NCBI RefSeq assembly: GCF_902825235.1
Contig: NZ_CADEAJ010000001.1
Location: 429,562-493,561 of the forward strand
Reading direction: 5' to 3'
DNA from: Bartonella vinsonii subsp. vinsonii
GTDB lineage: Bacteria; Pseudomonadota; Alphaproteobacteria; Rhizobiales; Rhizobiaceae
DNA: 64,000 nucleotides
Shown: piece after piece, positions 1 through 9,582 of the stretch
How the letters are laid out: each line of letters starts with the position of its first letter
How positions within the stretch are numbered: position 1 is the stretch's first letter
Translations under genes and position numbers: made by a program
Notes under the pieces: generated by a model
Database searches by the model: none
Seen by the model: the letters and a program-made list of their open reading frames with translations, nothing else
Told to the model about the DNA's origin: nothing

Positions 1-121
1 CCTTTGACGTGAAGATAAAATTGTATTAGATAAAATGGGTTTTATAGCTTATGTCTGTAAAACAATCGGTTTTTTTATGCGTGACCTTTAATCCGTTATT
101 TGAGATAACCGACCTGTAATA

Positions 122-141
122 TTGGCATCTTAAGATGCCAA
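122..141. promoter_or_regulatory. 20-bp perfect palindrome upstream of sdhC
   Basis: Each half reads TTGGCATCTT, and the two halves together form an uninterrupted perfect palindrome about 90 bp before the sdhC start. No T-run follows, so it is not a standard terminator. A dimeric-regulator operator or an mRNA 5' hairpin for the sdh operon are both possible. No regulator can be named from the sequence. Confidence 0.45.
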
Positions 142-229
142 ATAAATTGGAAATAAAATGCATTTGGTCGTTTTGTGCGGATCTTATCGCGCATGATGCG
201 GTTGCAGTAAAACCAGGTCAGGATGTTTT

Positions 230-631
230 ATGACAGAGACAATTAGGAGAAAAGAGCGCCCTCGTTCCCCCCATGTAAGCATTTATCGTTGGACTATCAC
301 AATGGCGATGTCCATTGCGCATCGTATCACAGGTATAGCTCTTTATTTTGGCATAGTTTTTCTCGCTCTTTGGTTAATGTCAATTGCTTGTGGAGCTGAG
401 GCGTTTAGAACAGTGAATGAGATTTATAGTTCTTTGCCTGGGCTTTGTATCTTATTTCTTTATACCCTTGCTGGAGTTCATCACATGGTTGGCGGTATTC
501 GTCACATTGTTTGGGACTTGAAACCTTGCCTTTTGGCAAAAAAAAAGGCAACGGTGACTGCGTGGGCAACAGTGTTTATTTCTCTTATTGTTACTTTTGC
601 CATTTGGATTATTGGATATAGCATTGTTTAG
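230..631 (+). CDS. sdhC: Succinate dehydrogenase cytochrome b556 subunit
   Basis: Membrane anchor subunit of complex II (succinate:quinone oxidoreductase), which helps bind heme b and ubiquinone in the inner membrane. The 133-residue protein has the family N-terminal motif RPRSPHVSIYR and then SIAHRITG (His31). There are three hydrophobic segments at about 35-54, 68-88 and 109-130. The HHMVGGIRH stretch near residue 84 carries the likely heme-ligand histidines. The ATG follows a GGTCAGGA ribosome-binding sequence. It is first in an sdhC-D-A-B operon with very short spacers. Confidence 0.96.
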   Translation: MTETIRRKERPRSPHVSIYRWTITMAMSIAHRITGIALYFGIVFLALWLMSIACGAEAFRTVNEIYSSLPGLCILFLYTLAGVHHMVGGIRHIVWDLKPCLLAKKKATVTAWATVFISLIVTFAIWIIGYSIV

Positions 632-649
632 CTGGGGGTGGAGAGGGCT

Positions 650-1036
650 ATGAAAAAAGATTTTCGAACAGAACTTGCAAAAGTACGCGGACGTGGAAGT
701 GCGCATGAAGGAACAGAGCATTTTTGGTTACAGCGTTTGACAGGTTTTATCAATCTACCGCTTTTGATCTTTTTTATTGTTCTTATTCTCTCACTTGTTG
801 GAAAGGACTATAGCATTGTGCATGCACGGCTTTCACATCCGGTTGTGGCTGTTTTAATGGGGCTGCTAACTTTTTCAGTTCTTTATCATATGAAACTTGG
901 AATGCAGGTGGTTATTGAAGATTATATTCCACGTGAAGGTTTCCGGATATTCTTTTTGGCATTAAATGTTTTGTTTTGTTTTGTTTGTGGGGGTGTCATC
1001 ATTTTTGCTCTTTTGAAAATTGCATTAGGGGGTTGA
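650..1036 (+). CDS. sdhD: Succinate dehydrogenase membrane anchor subunit
   Basis: Second membrane anchor of succinate dehydrogenase. An in-frame GTG at 638 would add four residues, but the ATG at 650 sits right behind a GGAGAGG ribosome-binding site and gives the usual start [14 protein letters not shown]. The resulting 128-residue protein has the family motif [10 protein letters not shown], three membrane spans, and [15 protein letters not shown] near residue 80, whose His and Asp-Tyr match the heme and quinone site of SdhD. It lies 18 bp after sdhC and 4 bp before sdhA. Confidence 0.95.
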   Translation: MKKDFRTELAKVRGRGSAHEGTEHFWLQRLTGFINLPLLIFFIVLILSLVGKDYSIVHARLSHPVVAVLMGLLTFSVLYHMKLGMQVVIEDYIPREGFRIFFLALNVLFCFVCGGVIIFALLKIALGG

Positions 1037-1040
1037 ACAT

Positions 1041-2885
1041 ATGGTGCGTACAGAATTATCTCTGGGTGCTAAAGCAGGCAACGCCCCGTATCACTTTGTA
1101 GATCATAAATTTGATGTTGTTGTTGTGGGGGCTGGTGGTGCTGGTTTGCGCGCTACGCTTGGTATGGCAGAGCAAGGATTAAAAACAGCCTGTATCACAA
1201 AGGTTTTTCCAACCAGATCGCACACGGTGGCAGCACAGGGGGGTATTGCAGCCTCACTTTCCAATATGGGGCCTGACAATTGGCAATGGCATTTGTACGA
1301 TACGGTCAAAGGGTCTGATTGGTTGGGTGATACCGATGCAATGGAATATTTGGTGCGTAACGCTCCTGCTGCTGTGTACGAATTAGAACATTATGGGGTG
1401 CCTTTTTCGCGGACACAAGAAGGTAAAATTTATCAACGTCCTTTTGGAGGGCATACTACACAGTTTGGTGAAGGTCCTCCTGTCCAGCGTACTTGTGCCG
1501 CAGCTGATCGTACGGGGCATGCAATTTTGCATACACTTTATGGACAGAGCTTAAAACATAATGCGCAGTTTTTTATTGAATATTTTGCGCTTGATTTGAT
1601 TATGACGGATGGTGTGTGTACCGGTGTTGTGGCGTGGAATCTCGATGATGGTACAATACACCGTTTTTCAGCAAAGATGGTTGTTCTCGCGACTGGTGGC
1701 TATGGACGGGCTTATTTTTCAGCAACATCAGCGCATACTTGTACCGGTGATGGGGGGGGAATGATTGCGCGTGCGGGGTTGCCGCTTCAGGATATGGAGT
1801 TCGTTCAATTTCATCCTACAGGTATTTATGGTTCCGGCTGCTTAATCACAGAAGGAGCGCGTGGTGAAGGCGGCTATTTGGTCAATTCTGAAGGTGAGCG
1901 CTTTATGGAGCGATATGCGCCTTCTTTTAAGGATTTGGCTTCACGTGATCTCGTTTCACGCTGTATCACGCTTGAAATTCGTGAAGGGCGCGGTGTTGGT
2001 CCAAAGAAAGATCATATCCATTTGGTTCTTAACCATATTGATCCTGCTATATTGCATGAGCGATTACCGGGGATTTCTGAATCAGCACGGATTTTTGCTG
2101 GTGTTGATGTGACAAAGGAACCTATCCCCATTCTCCCAACAGTCCATTACAATATGGGCGGGATTCCTACCAATTATTATGGAGAAGTTCTCAATCCTAC
2201 AGCCGATTCGCCTGATCGTGTTCAACCAGGTTTAATGGCGGTGGGGGAGGCTGGGTGTGCCTCTGTCCATGGTGCTAATCGCTTGGGTTCAAATTCATTG
2301 ATTGATCTTGTTGTGTTTGGACGTGCGGCGGCAATTCGTGCTGGTGAAGTCATTGATCGTGATGCAGAAATTCCCCCTCTTAATGAAAAAGCCGTTGACG
2401 AAATTATGGCGCGTTTTGATCGTTTGCGTTTTGCCAAAGGGGGAATACCAACCGCTGTCTTGCGTGAGAAAATGCAACGGACTATGCAAGAAGATGCTGC
2501 GGTGTTCCGTACGGCGGATTCTTTGCAACAAGGGTGTCAACGGATAAGCCAAATCTGGGGTGAACTTTCTGATCTAAAAGTGACAGATCGCTCCTTGATA
2601 TGGAATTCTGATTTGGTTGAAACATTAGAGCTTGAAAATCTGATGGCCAATGCAATTACGACTGTCTATTCCGCAGAAGCGCGTTTAGAAAGCCGAGGCG
2701 CCCATGCGCGTGAAGATTATCCAGAACGTGACGACAAAAATTGGCGTAAACATACACTTTCACATTTATCAAAAGATGGAAAAGTCATTTTAGGCTATCG
2801 GCCTGTTCATGTTGATCCGTTAACATCTGAAGCCGATGGCGGTATTGATTTAAAGCGTATCGCACCTAAAAAGCGTGTTTATTAA
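1041..2885 (+). CDS. sdhA: Succinate dehydrogenase flavoprotein subunit
   Basis: Catalytic subunit of complex II, oxidising succinate to fumarate with covalently bound FAD on the cytoplasmic face of the inner membrane. The 614-residue length is normal. The dinucleotide-binding motif GAGGAG is at residues 30-35. [10 protein letters not shown] holds the FAD-attachment histidine (His61). The HPTGIYGSG and TEGARGEGG motifs near residue 260 belong to the dicarboxylate site, and the C-terminal capping domain is complete. It sits between sdhD and sdhB in the operon. Confidence 0.98.
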   Translation: MVRTELSLGAKAGNAPYHFVDHKFDVVVVGAGGAGLRATLGMAEQGLKTACITKVFPTRSHTVAAQGGIAASLSNMGPDNWQWHLYDTVKGSDWLGDTDAMEYLVRNAPAAVYELEHYGVPFSRTQEGKIYQRPFGGHTTQFGEGPPVQRTCAAADRTGHAILHTLYGQSLKHNAQFFIEYFALDLIMTDGVCTGVVAWNLDDGTIHRFSAKMVVLATGGYGRAYFSATSAHTCTGDGGGMIARAGLPLQDMEFVQFHPTGIYGSGCLITEGARGEGGYLVNSEGERFMERYAPSFKDLASRDLVSRCITLEIREGRGVGPKKDHIHLVLNHIDPAILHERLPGISESARIFAGVDVTKEPIPILPTVHYNMGGIPTNYYGEVLNPTADSPDRVQPGLMAVGEAGCASVHGANRLGSNSLIDLVVFGRAAAIRAGEVIDRDAEIPPLNEKAVDEIMARFDRLRFAKGGIPTAVLREKMQRTMQEDAAVFRTADSLQQGCQRISQIWGELSDLKVTDRSLIWNSDLVETLELENLMANAITTVYSAEARLESRGAHAREDYPERDDKNWRKHTLSHLSKDGKVILGYRPVHVDPLTSEADGGIDLKRIAPKKRVY

Positions 2886-2899
2886 GGGGAGAATGAATT

Positions 2900-3679
2900 A
2901 TGGTACAAATTAAGCTTCCCAAAAATTCTCAAGTAAAACCGGGAAAGGTTTGGCCTAAGCCTGAAGGTGCTACGCGATTGACAGAATTTCATGTTTATCG
3001 TTGGTCACCTGATGATGAAGAAAATCCTCATCTGGATACCTATTATGTAGATCGTTCAGCTTGCGGACCGATGATTCTCGATGGACTGTTGTTTATCAAA
3101 AATCATATTGATCCAACTTTGACACTGCGCCGGTCGTGTCGTGAAGGAATTTGTGGTTCATGTGCCATGAATATTGATGGGACCAATACCTTGGCTTGTA
3201 CCAAAGGGATGGATGATGTAAAGCACCCCATTAAGGTCTATCCTTTGCCTTCTATGCCCGTTGTTAAAGATTTGGTTCCTGATTTGAAGCGCTTTTATGC
3301 GCAGCACCGTGTGATTGAACCTTGGTTGCAGACTGTTTCACCAGAACCTGCAAAAGAATGGTTACAAAGTCACTCTGATCGCCAAAAAATAGACGGTCTT
3401 TATGAGTGTATTTTGTGTGCATGTTGTCAAACATCTTGTCCAAGTTATTGGTGGAACGGTGATCGTTATTTGGGCCCAGCTATTTTACTCCAAGCTTATC
3501 GTTGGATTGTTGATTCACGTGATGAAATGTGTGGTGAGCGTCTTGATAATTTAGAAGACCCTTTCCGGCTTTATCGCTGTCATACGATTATGAATTGTAC
3601 GCAAACTTGTCCAAAGGGATTAAATCCAGCTAAAGCAATTGCTGAGATTAAAAAACTCATGGTTGAACGTCGCCTTTAA
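2900..3679 (+). CDS. sdhB: Succinate dehydrogenase iron-sulfur subunit
   Basis: Electron-transfer subunit of complex II, linking SdhA flavin to the membrane quinone. All cluster ligands are visible in the 259-residue protein: Cys80, 85, 88 and 100 for [2Fe-2S]; Cys170, 173 and 176 plus Cys237 for [4Fe-4S]; and Cys180, 227 and 233 for [3Fe-4S]. An AAGGGGAG ribosome-binding site precedes the ATG, 14 bp after sdhA. It is the last gene of the operon. No clear intrinsic terminator follows it. Confidence 0.98.
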   Translation: MVQIKLPKNSQVKPGKVWPKPEGATRLTEFHVYRWSPDDEENPHLDTYYVDRSACGPMILDGLLFIKNHIDPTLTLRRSCREGICGSCAMNIDGTNTLACTKGMDDVKHPIKVYPLPSMPVVKDLVPDLKRFYAQHRVIEPWLQTVSPEPAKEWLQSHSDRQKIDGLYECILCACCQTSCPSYWWNGDRYLGPAILLQAYRWIVDSRDEMCGERLDNLEDPFRLYRCHTIMNCTQTCPKGLNPAKAIAEIKKLMVERRL

Positions 3680-4357
3680 AAACTTACCAGTTAATAAGAG
3701 TCATGTGAGAAAAGAGAAGCTGTGTATGTTTTTTGGAATGATACACAAGATTTAGTTTATAACATTGGTTTTGTATGAAAATTGAAAAAACACTTATCAT
3801 TTTTTAAAAAGGAGTCTTTATTTCTTCAAGAAAAAAGAGATACCTCATTGAAAAAATGCATCTTGAATGTGCATAAAAGCTGTAACCGATTGGTATCTTA
3901 GACGATTTCAAAAGTCATAGAAATTATACCTAATTTTTATGGATTTTCATGGGCGCTATTTGTACATTCTTTCATGTTTATCCATGAAAAATAGATTTTT
4001 ACGGTAGTTACGGTTTTTGCTTTATCTTTTAATTTTTTTGTTGCTTGCGGACAAGTACAAGCAATTTGTTTGAGTAACAAAAAATACCTTGTTTCTTTCT
4101 AACATGAAAGAGGGAACTCTATAGCAACTGTGAAGGGCATGATTAAGTACTATTTGTTGTTTGTATTCTTCAAGACCATGTTTCTCAAAAATAAATGAAA
4201 AAAATTATTAAAAGAAATAAAATTGTGTGCACTAAAAACCTTGTGCGTGATTTTGCTCTTTCATTGCAGAGATAGTCATTAATTGCTCCTTTGCTGTAAA
4301 AGCCTGAAAGGTTCAACAGAGTAGCAGCAGAGGTAGGGAATGTTTTAAAAAGATCAA
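3680..4357. other. Intergenic region between sdhB and the Trw locus
   Basis: About 680 bp of AT-rich DNA between two convergent units, sdhCDAB and trw. No open frame with a ribosome-binding site was found. The one structure seen is a 7-bp inverted repeat, TTGCTTG at 4041-4047 paired with CAAGCAA at 4058-4064. It has no T-run and its meaning is unclear. Confidence 0.6.
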
Positions 4358-4386
4358 ATAAAAAGCCGCAACAAGTTGTTGCGGCT
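4358..4386 (-). terminator. Intrinsic terminator of the trw operon
   Basis: A perfect 11-bp stem has arms 4364-4374 (AGCCGCAACAA) and 4376-4386 with a single-base centre. On the minus strand it is followed by a run of five T. It lies 40 bp beyond the trwD stop, so it should end the long minus-strand trw transcript. Confidence 0.85.
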
Positions 4387-4425
4387 GTTGTTGTCTTATG
4401 TGCTCCCTCTTAGAGAAAAGCCTAA

Positions 4426-5487
4426 TCACACTATCTTTGATTTAGAAAAAATCGGATCATAAAAGACTTCAGAGAGCTTTCTATCCTTGAAAAATAATAC
4501 CACATCCACTGTAGTGTAAAGCACTATCTTTATCATTTCTATATCAAGTTGACGTCCAATCTCTGATCTTTTGATCAATGTTGCACACCGTTCAAATGTT
4601 TGCAAAGCATTGTTGGCATGCGTTGTTGTAATTGATCCAGGATGCCCAGTATTCAATGAATTAAGATACTCCCATGCTTCATTGCCACGCAGTTCAGCAA
4701 GAAAAATACGATCAGGCGATTGACGCATACAGGCATCAAGACATTCCTCTGCTGAAACACGTCCCACTCCATCACCATAAAGCATATGCACATGATTAGG
4801 ATGGTTGGGAAGAAAAAGCTCATGGACATCTTCAATCGTAATAATGCGTTCTTCTACAGGCACCTTTTCAATTAAAGAACGGGCAAATGTTGTTTTACCT
4901 GATCCTGTTTTGCCGGCGATAATAATGTTCCGTTTGTTTAGAACGCATTTTTCTAAAAATTCAAGAACTTTACCTTCACGCTTTAATTGCAAGAGTTGCA
5001 CTTCAAACGGCTCTAGCCGTGTGAAATCCTGTTTTGAGAGTAAGTCATTTGCTTCCTTCTCTGAAGGTTTATTAAAGCTTACATCGGTAAAATTACTAAA
5101 TGTTCCTTCACTGTTGAGTTCGTCTAGTGTTTTAACCGTGAGAGAATGTTTACGAATCATAAAAGAGAGTGAACCATCGATGACAGCTGGTGTTTGTATA
5201 ATTGTACCCCGTTGTCCTCCAGGTAAATGTACATAATTAATGCTTCTGGGAGCCATACCGTTATAGACGATAATAGCTGTGATAAGCGTTTGCAAAAAAG
5301 CAGGTGTTAATTCCGGTACGCTATGTACTTGCCATCCCCCCAAGCTTTTTGTCCATATTTCACAGGGGCGACAGATTGATAATTCCGTAATTTTTGGATC
5401 TTCTAAGAAACGATCAAGTGGTTGCAGAAGTTGTGCAACTGCTTGATCTTTCTGTATCGGGTTAGCGTGTGACGAGGCTGTAGACAT
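4426..5487 (-). CDS. trwD: Type IV secretion ATPase TrwD (VirB11 family)
   Basis: Hexameric traffic ATPase on the cytoplasmic side of the secretion channel, thought to drive pilus assembly. The Walker A motif GKTGSGKT is at residues 192-199. A Walker B-like FLAELRG and the His box GHPGSITTTHA follow at about 270-310, as in VirB11 proteins. The open frame extends 27 bp upstream from a TTG, but the ATG at 5487 is chosen because it gives a 353-residue protein of normal size. It overlaps trwE by 26 bp. It is the last gene of the locus, just before the terminator. Confidence 0.94.
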   Translation of the reverse strand: MSTASSHANPIQKDQAVAQLLQPLDRFLEDPKITELSICRPCEIWTKSLGGWQVHSVPELTPAFLQTLITAIIVYNGMAPRSINYVHLPGGQRGTIIQTPAVIDGSLSFMIRKHSLTVKTLDELNSEGTFSNFTDVSFNKPSEKEANDLLSKQDFTRLEPFEVQLLQLKREGKVLEFLEKCVLNKRNIIIAGKTGSGKTTFARSLIEKVPVEERIITIEDVHELFLPNHPNHVHMLYGDGVGRVSAEECLDACMRQSPDRIFLAELRGNEAWEYLNSLNTGHPGSITTTHANNALQTFERCATLIKRSEIGRQLDIEMIKIVLYTTVDVVLFFKDRKLSEVFYDPIFSKSKIV

Positions 5488-6625
5488 CACTGAAATCCAA
5501 ATCACGAGCAACAAAAATACTCACTCTCTCCCCTTGGTTTTTGTAGAGTGTTGGTGGAATGTTAATGGAGTTTTGAAGAAGCTCGGTCACCACCGATTCA
5601 GCACCTCGCACATTTTGAGATTGTGACTTTTCCTTATTTCCTTGACCGATTTTTCCTTTTACCCACTCTCCTAAATCACCGATTATGCTCACCAGGATGG
5701 CCCCACCAAATCGTTGCCAAAAATGTGTATCAACCCAACCACCAATACCCGCTTCACCAAGTGGGCCTGTGCCAGGTGAGTCAAGATTGACGATAACACC
5801 AGAAGGTGTTTCAATACGTGACCATTGTACAAAAACACGCGTTTGTCCTTGTTGTATGCCGCTTTGGTAGAAACCAACGACCTTAGAACCACGATCTAGC
5901 AAAATAACACGACCACTCGTGGAATAAACGTCACGTGTTAAATGACATGTCGTCATTCCTGGTTGTGTTGTGATAATTCTTGTTTCTAATGTGCAGTCTA
6001 TTTGCGTACCCTGTGTAATCAAGAGATCACGGTTACGAAGTTGAACTGCCTGTGATTGACCTAAACGTACAGGCTGAAGTTGGTCGAATAATACACCACT
6101 GTTTCTATCACTTTCAGATGTTTTATTTTTTGAATGTTCTGTCGAGCCTTCGCTACCACCACCATTGTTAAGACCTGAACTGAACATACGTTTGCGCGCT
6201 AATTCTTCAGAATCTTTGAGCAGATGTGGCGGAATGGTTGTTTGAAGAAGCTTTGCTAAGGTCGGTGGAATTTCAAGTGCTGAGTCCTCTGTTTGTATTG
6301 GTTTGTCTACCTCTTCTACAACTTTAGGCTCTTCTATGACTCGAGGAGTATAGCTAGGGATAATTTGTTGCACTGTTTGCTGTGGTTTTTCTTCCTCAAC
6401 GTCTACGGCATTGCGCATTTTTAAAGCTTTCCAAGTCAGAGCAATTGGCACCGCCACTACGACAACGAGTCCTACCATTAATAAAGCACGTGCACCAGGA
6501 ACTGTTGGACGGCGTTCTGTACCCAATTCAGAACTACCATAGGCACCTTCAATGTGTTTTTGTTCGATGTCGTCAAGTTTTCCGCCTTTGTTGTTCTCAT
6601 CTCCTTTCTTATTGTTGAACATCAT
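5462..6625 (-). CDS. trwE: Type IV secretion protein TrwE (VirB10 family)
   Basis: Energy-sensing scaffold that spans the envelope and joins the inner-membrane complex to the outer-membrane core. The 387 residues show a short cytoplasmic tail, one membrane span at about 46-64, a proline- and glutamate-rich linker, and a VirB10/TrbI C-terminal domain with the stretch GDLGEW before it ends. Two adjacent ATGs (6625 and 6622) follow an AAAGGAGG ribosome-binding site; the second has better spacing. The start overlaps the trwF stop as ATGA, which suggests translational coupling. Confidence 0.94.
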   Translation of the reverse strand: MMFNNKKGDENNKGGKLDDIEQKHIEGAYGSSELGTERRPTVPGARALLMVGLVVVVAVPIALTWKALKMRNAVDVEEEKPQQTVQQIIPSYTPRVIEEPKVVEEVDKPIQTEDSALEIPPTLAKLLQTTIPPHLLKDSEELARKRMFSSGLNNGGGSEGSTEHSKNKTSESDRNSGVLFDQLQPVRLGQSQAVQLRNRDLLITQGTQIDCTLETRIITTQPGMTTCHLTRDVYSTSGRVILLDRGSKVVGFYQSGIQQGQTRVFVQWSRIETPSGVIVNLDSPGTGPLGEAGIGGWVDTHFWQRFGGAILVSIIGDLGEWVKGKIGQGNKEKSQSQNVRGAESVVTELLQNSINIPPTLYKNQGERVSIFVARDLDFSDVYSLVTR

Positions 6626-7428
6626 TTTCCTCCTTTATTGATGCGGTGAACCACCGAAGATATTGTTCCAGTTGTATTTGGTATACCATTGGGGTCATAG
6701 GCTTCATTGAAAATAGCCAAAGCACTTTTGCCAAGCCGTATGAGCCACTTGGGATTGACCTTATGAACAGCGATGATATCATTAGCACTACCTACAACAG
6801 TACGTGGTATAAGGCTTTCATTGCCTTCAGCATCCACTACGTAGATTGATGGCATATCCATGTTGGTAGGAAATTTAAAATAGGTAATACGTCCATTATC
6901 CCAAGCGTTTATTGGGGCAATATTTTGGTTGCCGCTCATGGTGTAGCTCAGATTATATCCGTTCACGACTTGGTGAAAACCACGTTCAATGGCAAGCTGT
7001 TGCTTGTTTTCCTCTAACTTTTGAGAATCGGTACTGGGATAATGGAAAGCTAATTCATAAGTAGCTCCAGCACGATCATTTCGAAATTGTAGTCGAAATT
7101 TATAACTTCGTTTGTCAGTAACAACGATAAGGTTTGTATTGGCGAGTTCTGCTTTGGGTTTAATAAAAATATGCCGCCCTTTATGGGCAAAGGCATAGGC
7201 ATCCGAATCACCAAAAGCATGGGTGATATATTGTTCACCTTCTTCAAGGATAATATGTGTTGCTACACCAAGAACCGTTTCAATTTGCACCACATCAGCC
7301 ACATTATATGTTACATAGCGTATGCGGTGATCATATTGTGAATTGGATGGAGTTTTGAGCGCCTGCACGGGTAGCGTATAAAGAAAAGAGAATGAGGAGA
7401 GTAAGACAACAAAGGCAAGTTTTTTCAT
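6622..7428 (-). CDS. trwF: Type IV secretion protein TrwF (VirB9 family)
   Basis: Periplasmic and outer-membrane component of the secretion core, expected to pair with the TrwH lipoprotein and TrwE. The ATG at 7428 is preferred over a TTG three codons earlier. It follows an AAGGA box at good spacing and begins a clear signal peptide (MKKLAFVVLL, cleavage after PVQA). The 268-residue length and the central and C-terminal VirB9/CagX-type beta domains (YKFRLQFRN, YFKFPTNMDMPSIYVVD) fit the family. Confidence 0.93.
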   Translation of the reverse strand: MKKLAFVVLLSSFSFLYTLPVQALKTPSNSQYDHRIRYVTYNVADVVQIETVLGVATHIILEEGEQYITHAFGDSDAYAFAHKGRHIFIKPKAELANTNLIVVTDKRSYKFRLQFRNDRAGATYELAFHYPSTDSQKLEENKQQLAIERGFHQVVNGYNLSYTMSGNQNIAPINAWDNGRITYFKFPTNMDMPSIYVVDAEGNESLIPRTVVGSANDIIAVHKVNPKWLIRLGKSALAIFNEAYDPNGIPNTTGTISSVVHRINKGGK

Positions 7429-7441
7429 AATAATCAATTCC

Positions 7442-8140
7442 TTAATTATTCAACAGTATTTCCGGGTCAGCGCGGTAACTTGTCACTTGGAAACCAAGGG
7501 GGTTAAGCAATCGATCAGATGATTTCATTGGTGCACCAACATAGGTGTAGCCAATTGTTGCGATCTGGTGTTGTTTAGGTCCAACGGCACCGGTAGCGTC
7601 GTGTTGTTGGGTTGTAAAGCGCACTGTTGCTTGTCCACGTCCATTCGGTTGGATTGATCGCACTTTCACTGTAATGCGCGCTTTGTTGGAAAGCACTTTG
7701 TCACGTGCATCTTCACCTTCATAGATCTTATAAAATTCCTGTTGAACAGTTGGTGCACTTAAAAGTGCTGCAGTGTCATAGTTTAGCTGAATGGTGTCGT
7801 AGTCATAAGTTTCACGGTTAAGGACATATTGATTGAGCCAATATCTGTCCACAACTTCGCCATAGCTGGTTTCATGCTCGCGCATCACAGAAATTACATC
7901 GACTGCACCCGTTGTGTTATCAACGCGTAGCACCAAAGGTGTTGGAGCTGGTTGGGAAAAGCCAACAACTCCACACATCATGCCGAACAATCCAAAAACT
8001 CCAACAACACCTGCCACACGCCACGCTGTTCTACGTGATTTTATAAATTCACTAATGAGGTCACGCTCTAAACCCCGGCTTTCTTCATAGTAACTGTTAA
8101 GTTGTTCGGCTTTTACTGGTTTAGCTTGCTTTTTTCTCAT
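7442..8140 (-). CDS. trwG: Type IV secretion protein TrwG (VirB8 family)
   Basis: Bitopic inner-membrane assembly factor of the secretion channel. The 232 residues have a basic cytoplasmic N-terminus, one membrane span at about 40-61, and a periplasmic VirB8 domain with VDRYWLNQYVLNRETYDYD and the late GFQVTSYRADPE. The start ATG overlaps the stop of the short trwH gene by 4 bp. In B. tribocorum, TrwG can replace its R388 counterpart, which is established knowledge and consistent with the intact gene here. Confidence 0.93.
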   Translation of the reverse strand: MRKKQAKPVKAEQLNSYYEESRGLERDLISEFIKSRRTAWRVAGVVGVFGLFGMMCGVVGFSQPAPTPLVLRVDNTTGAVDVISVMREHETSYGEVVDRYWLNQYVLNRETYDYDTIQLNYDTAALLSAPTVQQEFYKIYEGEDARDKVLSNKARITVKVRSIQPNGRGQATVRFTTQQHDATGAVGPKQHQIATIGYTYVGAPMKSSDRLLNPLGFQVTSYRADPEILLNN

Positions 8141-8280
8141 ATTATTTCTCGCTGAATTTCGGCAGGGACTGTTTTATTCACAGGCACACGGTTCCAATTA
8201 CTTGGCTTCTTTAGCTGTGGTGCCGATACACAAGCTGTTAAAAGGCTTGCAATCAAAATTATAAAAATGATGTTTTTCAT
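8137..8280 (-). CDS. trwH: Type IV secretion lipoprotein TrwH (VirB7 family)
   Basis: A 47-residue lipoprotein easily missed because of its size. It starts MKNIIFIILIASLLTAC, a signal sequence with lipobox LLTAC (Cys17). A short polar tail follows, containing the VirB7-like PSNWNRVPVNKTVP. An AGAGGGA ribosome-binding site stands upstream and the stop overlaps the trwG ATG. VirB7 proteins anchor the outer-membrane ring by binding VirB9, so TrwF is the expected partner. Position between trwI and trwG matches R388. Confidence 0.9.
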   Translation of the reverse strand: MKNIIFIILIASLLTACVSAPQLKKPSNWNRVPVNKTVPAEIQREII

Positions 8281-8463
8281 TTTTAATCATCCCTCTTTTT
8301 TATCATAAGATAAATTGTGATATTTTTATCATTATTTCAATTTTGATTGAAAAAGTAAAGTGTATAGTTTGCAATCATTTCTCTTTTCTTAATTTCAGTT
8401 TTATGTATAGAAATACTCAACTGCAGCATAGATGTTTTCTATTTTGCAATTAAGGTATTTTGA

Positions 8464-9348
8464 TTATTTAATTGTGCGGTTGTTACGTGCAGGTAGGCTT
8501 CCTGCTGCATTTAATCTCCAGAGATGTCCAAATGTAACGCCTTTTGCTAAAGCATTGGCAATGCTTGATAGTTTGAGCAACATTATGATGGAGATAATGG
8601 ATAAGATGAGAACACCACCAAGTGTAAAACCGACATTCTGTTTTCCATCGAATTTCAGATCGGTCATATAATTTGCAAAGATATTCATCATGAGACTAAA
8701 TACAGTGGCTAGGAGTACAATGAGAATTGTATAGCTCAAAATTTGAGATATCCATTGCTCAAAGAAGCGATAGGTTGGTTGCCAGAGCAAAGCAGTAATA
8801 AAGAGTGGTCCAAGTCCTACGAGGAGTATAAGTGCGATTTTTGCCATCAAAATAAAAGCGCCACCAATTGCAGCTAGGAAGCTTGTTGCAAGCAGAATAA
8901 GGATACCGAAGAGACCATATAGCAACCCATTAGTATCCAAGAAAGCAGATTCTTCGAAAGCTTCACTTGCACGTGTGAAGCCATTTTCAGCTACTTTATC
9001 AATCAAACTGATTAATTCATTGTTTTTTGGTGCATCTTTCATTAGTGCACTTAATAAATTATGCGGCATTTCTATTATCACATTGGCAATTTCTGACTGA
9101 TAAAGTCCTACAGACAATGCCATTGAAGTAATAATACTGATCCGCAAGCAACGACTTAGGAATTCAGAGGCAGGCATATCTATTGCACCGCGAATAACGA
9201 GCCATCCATATACAATAAAAGCAATGGTGAGACCGATTGATACGAAAGGTGTAATTGTAGCAATTGCTTTTAAGGAAATATCTACGACATGTGTTTTTGT
9301 TGCTTGATCAATGTGTTTGAAAAGTTGCGTGAACATTTTGAAGTCCAT
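8464..9348 (-). CDS. trwI: Type IV secretion protein TrwI (VirB6 family)
   Basis: Polytopic inner-membrane channel component. The 294-residue protein is strongly hydrophobic with several membrane spans, including blocks near residues 30-50, 75-95, 145-190 and 200-255. The PLFITALLW stretch resembles the conserved region of TrbL/VirB6 proteins. The ATG at 9348 is chosen over a TTG six codons upstream because AAGAGGA lies just ahead of it. In other Bartonella trwI is repeated together with trwJ and trwH; here I see one copy. Confidence 0.9.
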   Translation of the reverse strand: MDFKMFTQLFKHIDQATKTHVVDISLKAIATITPFVSIGLTIAFIVYGWLVIRGAIDMPASEFLSRCLRISIITSMALSVGLYQSEIANVIIEMPHNLLSALMKDAPKNNELISLIDKVAENGFTRASEAFEESAFLDTNGLLYGLFGILILLATSFLAAIGGAFILMAKIALILLVGLGPLFITALLWQPTYRFFEQWISQILSYTILIVLLATVFSLMMNIFANYMTDLKFDGKQNVGFTLGGVLILSIISIIMLLKLSSIANALAKGVTFGHLWRLNAAGSLPARNNRTIK

Positions 9349-9582
9349 GGCATTCCTCTTTAGCAAATTTTAGTTTTCCATTACTTTGAAATATGGGGGC
9401 ATGTTGTATGTTTCATTTGCATTTACGCAATTCATTCCAGCATTCTTTATTGGATTGTGATGGGTTAAGTCTCTGTGTGTTTCTCCAAGATATTGAGAAA
9501 GTTCTCAACATGATATCTAATTTTCTGCCGAGAGAGAATGCCAAACAACGATGGTGTAGAATTCAGTCTTTTATACAAAAAC

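Noticed and set aside
4805..5236. 143-codon frame opposite trwD
   Set aside because: Lies fully inside trwD, whose VirB11 motifs are unmistakable; serine-rich composition is typical of an antisense shadow.
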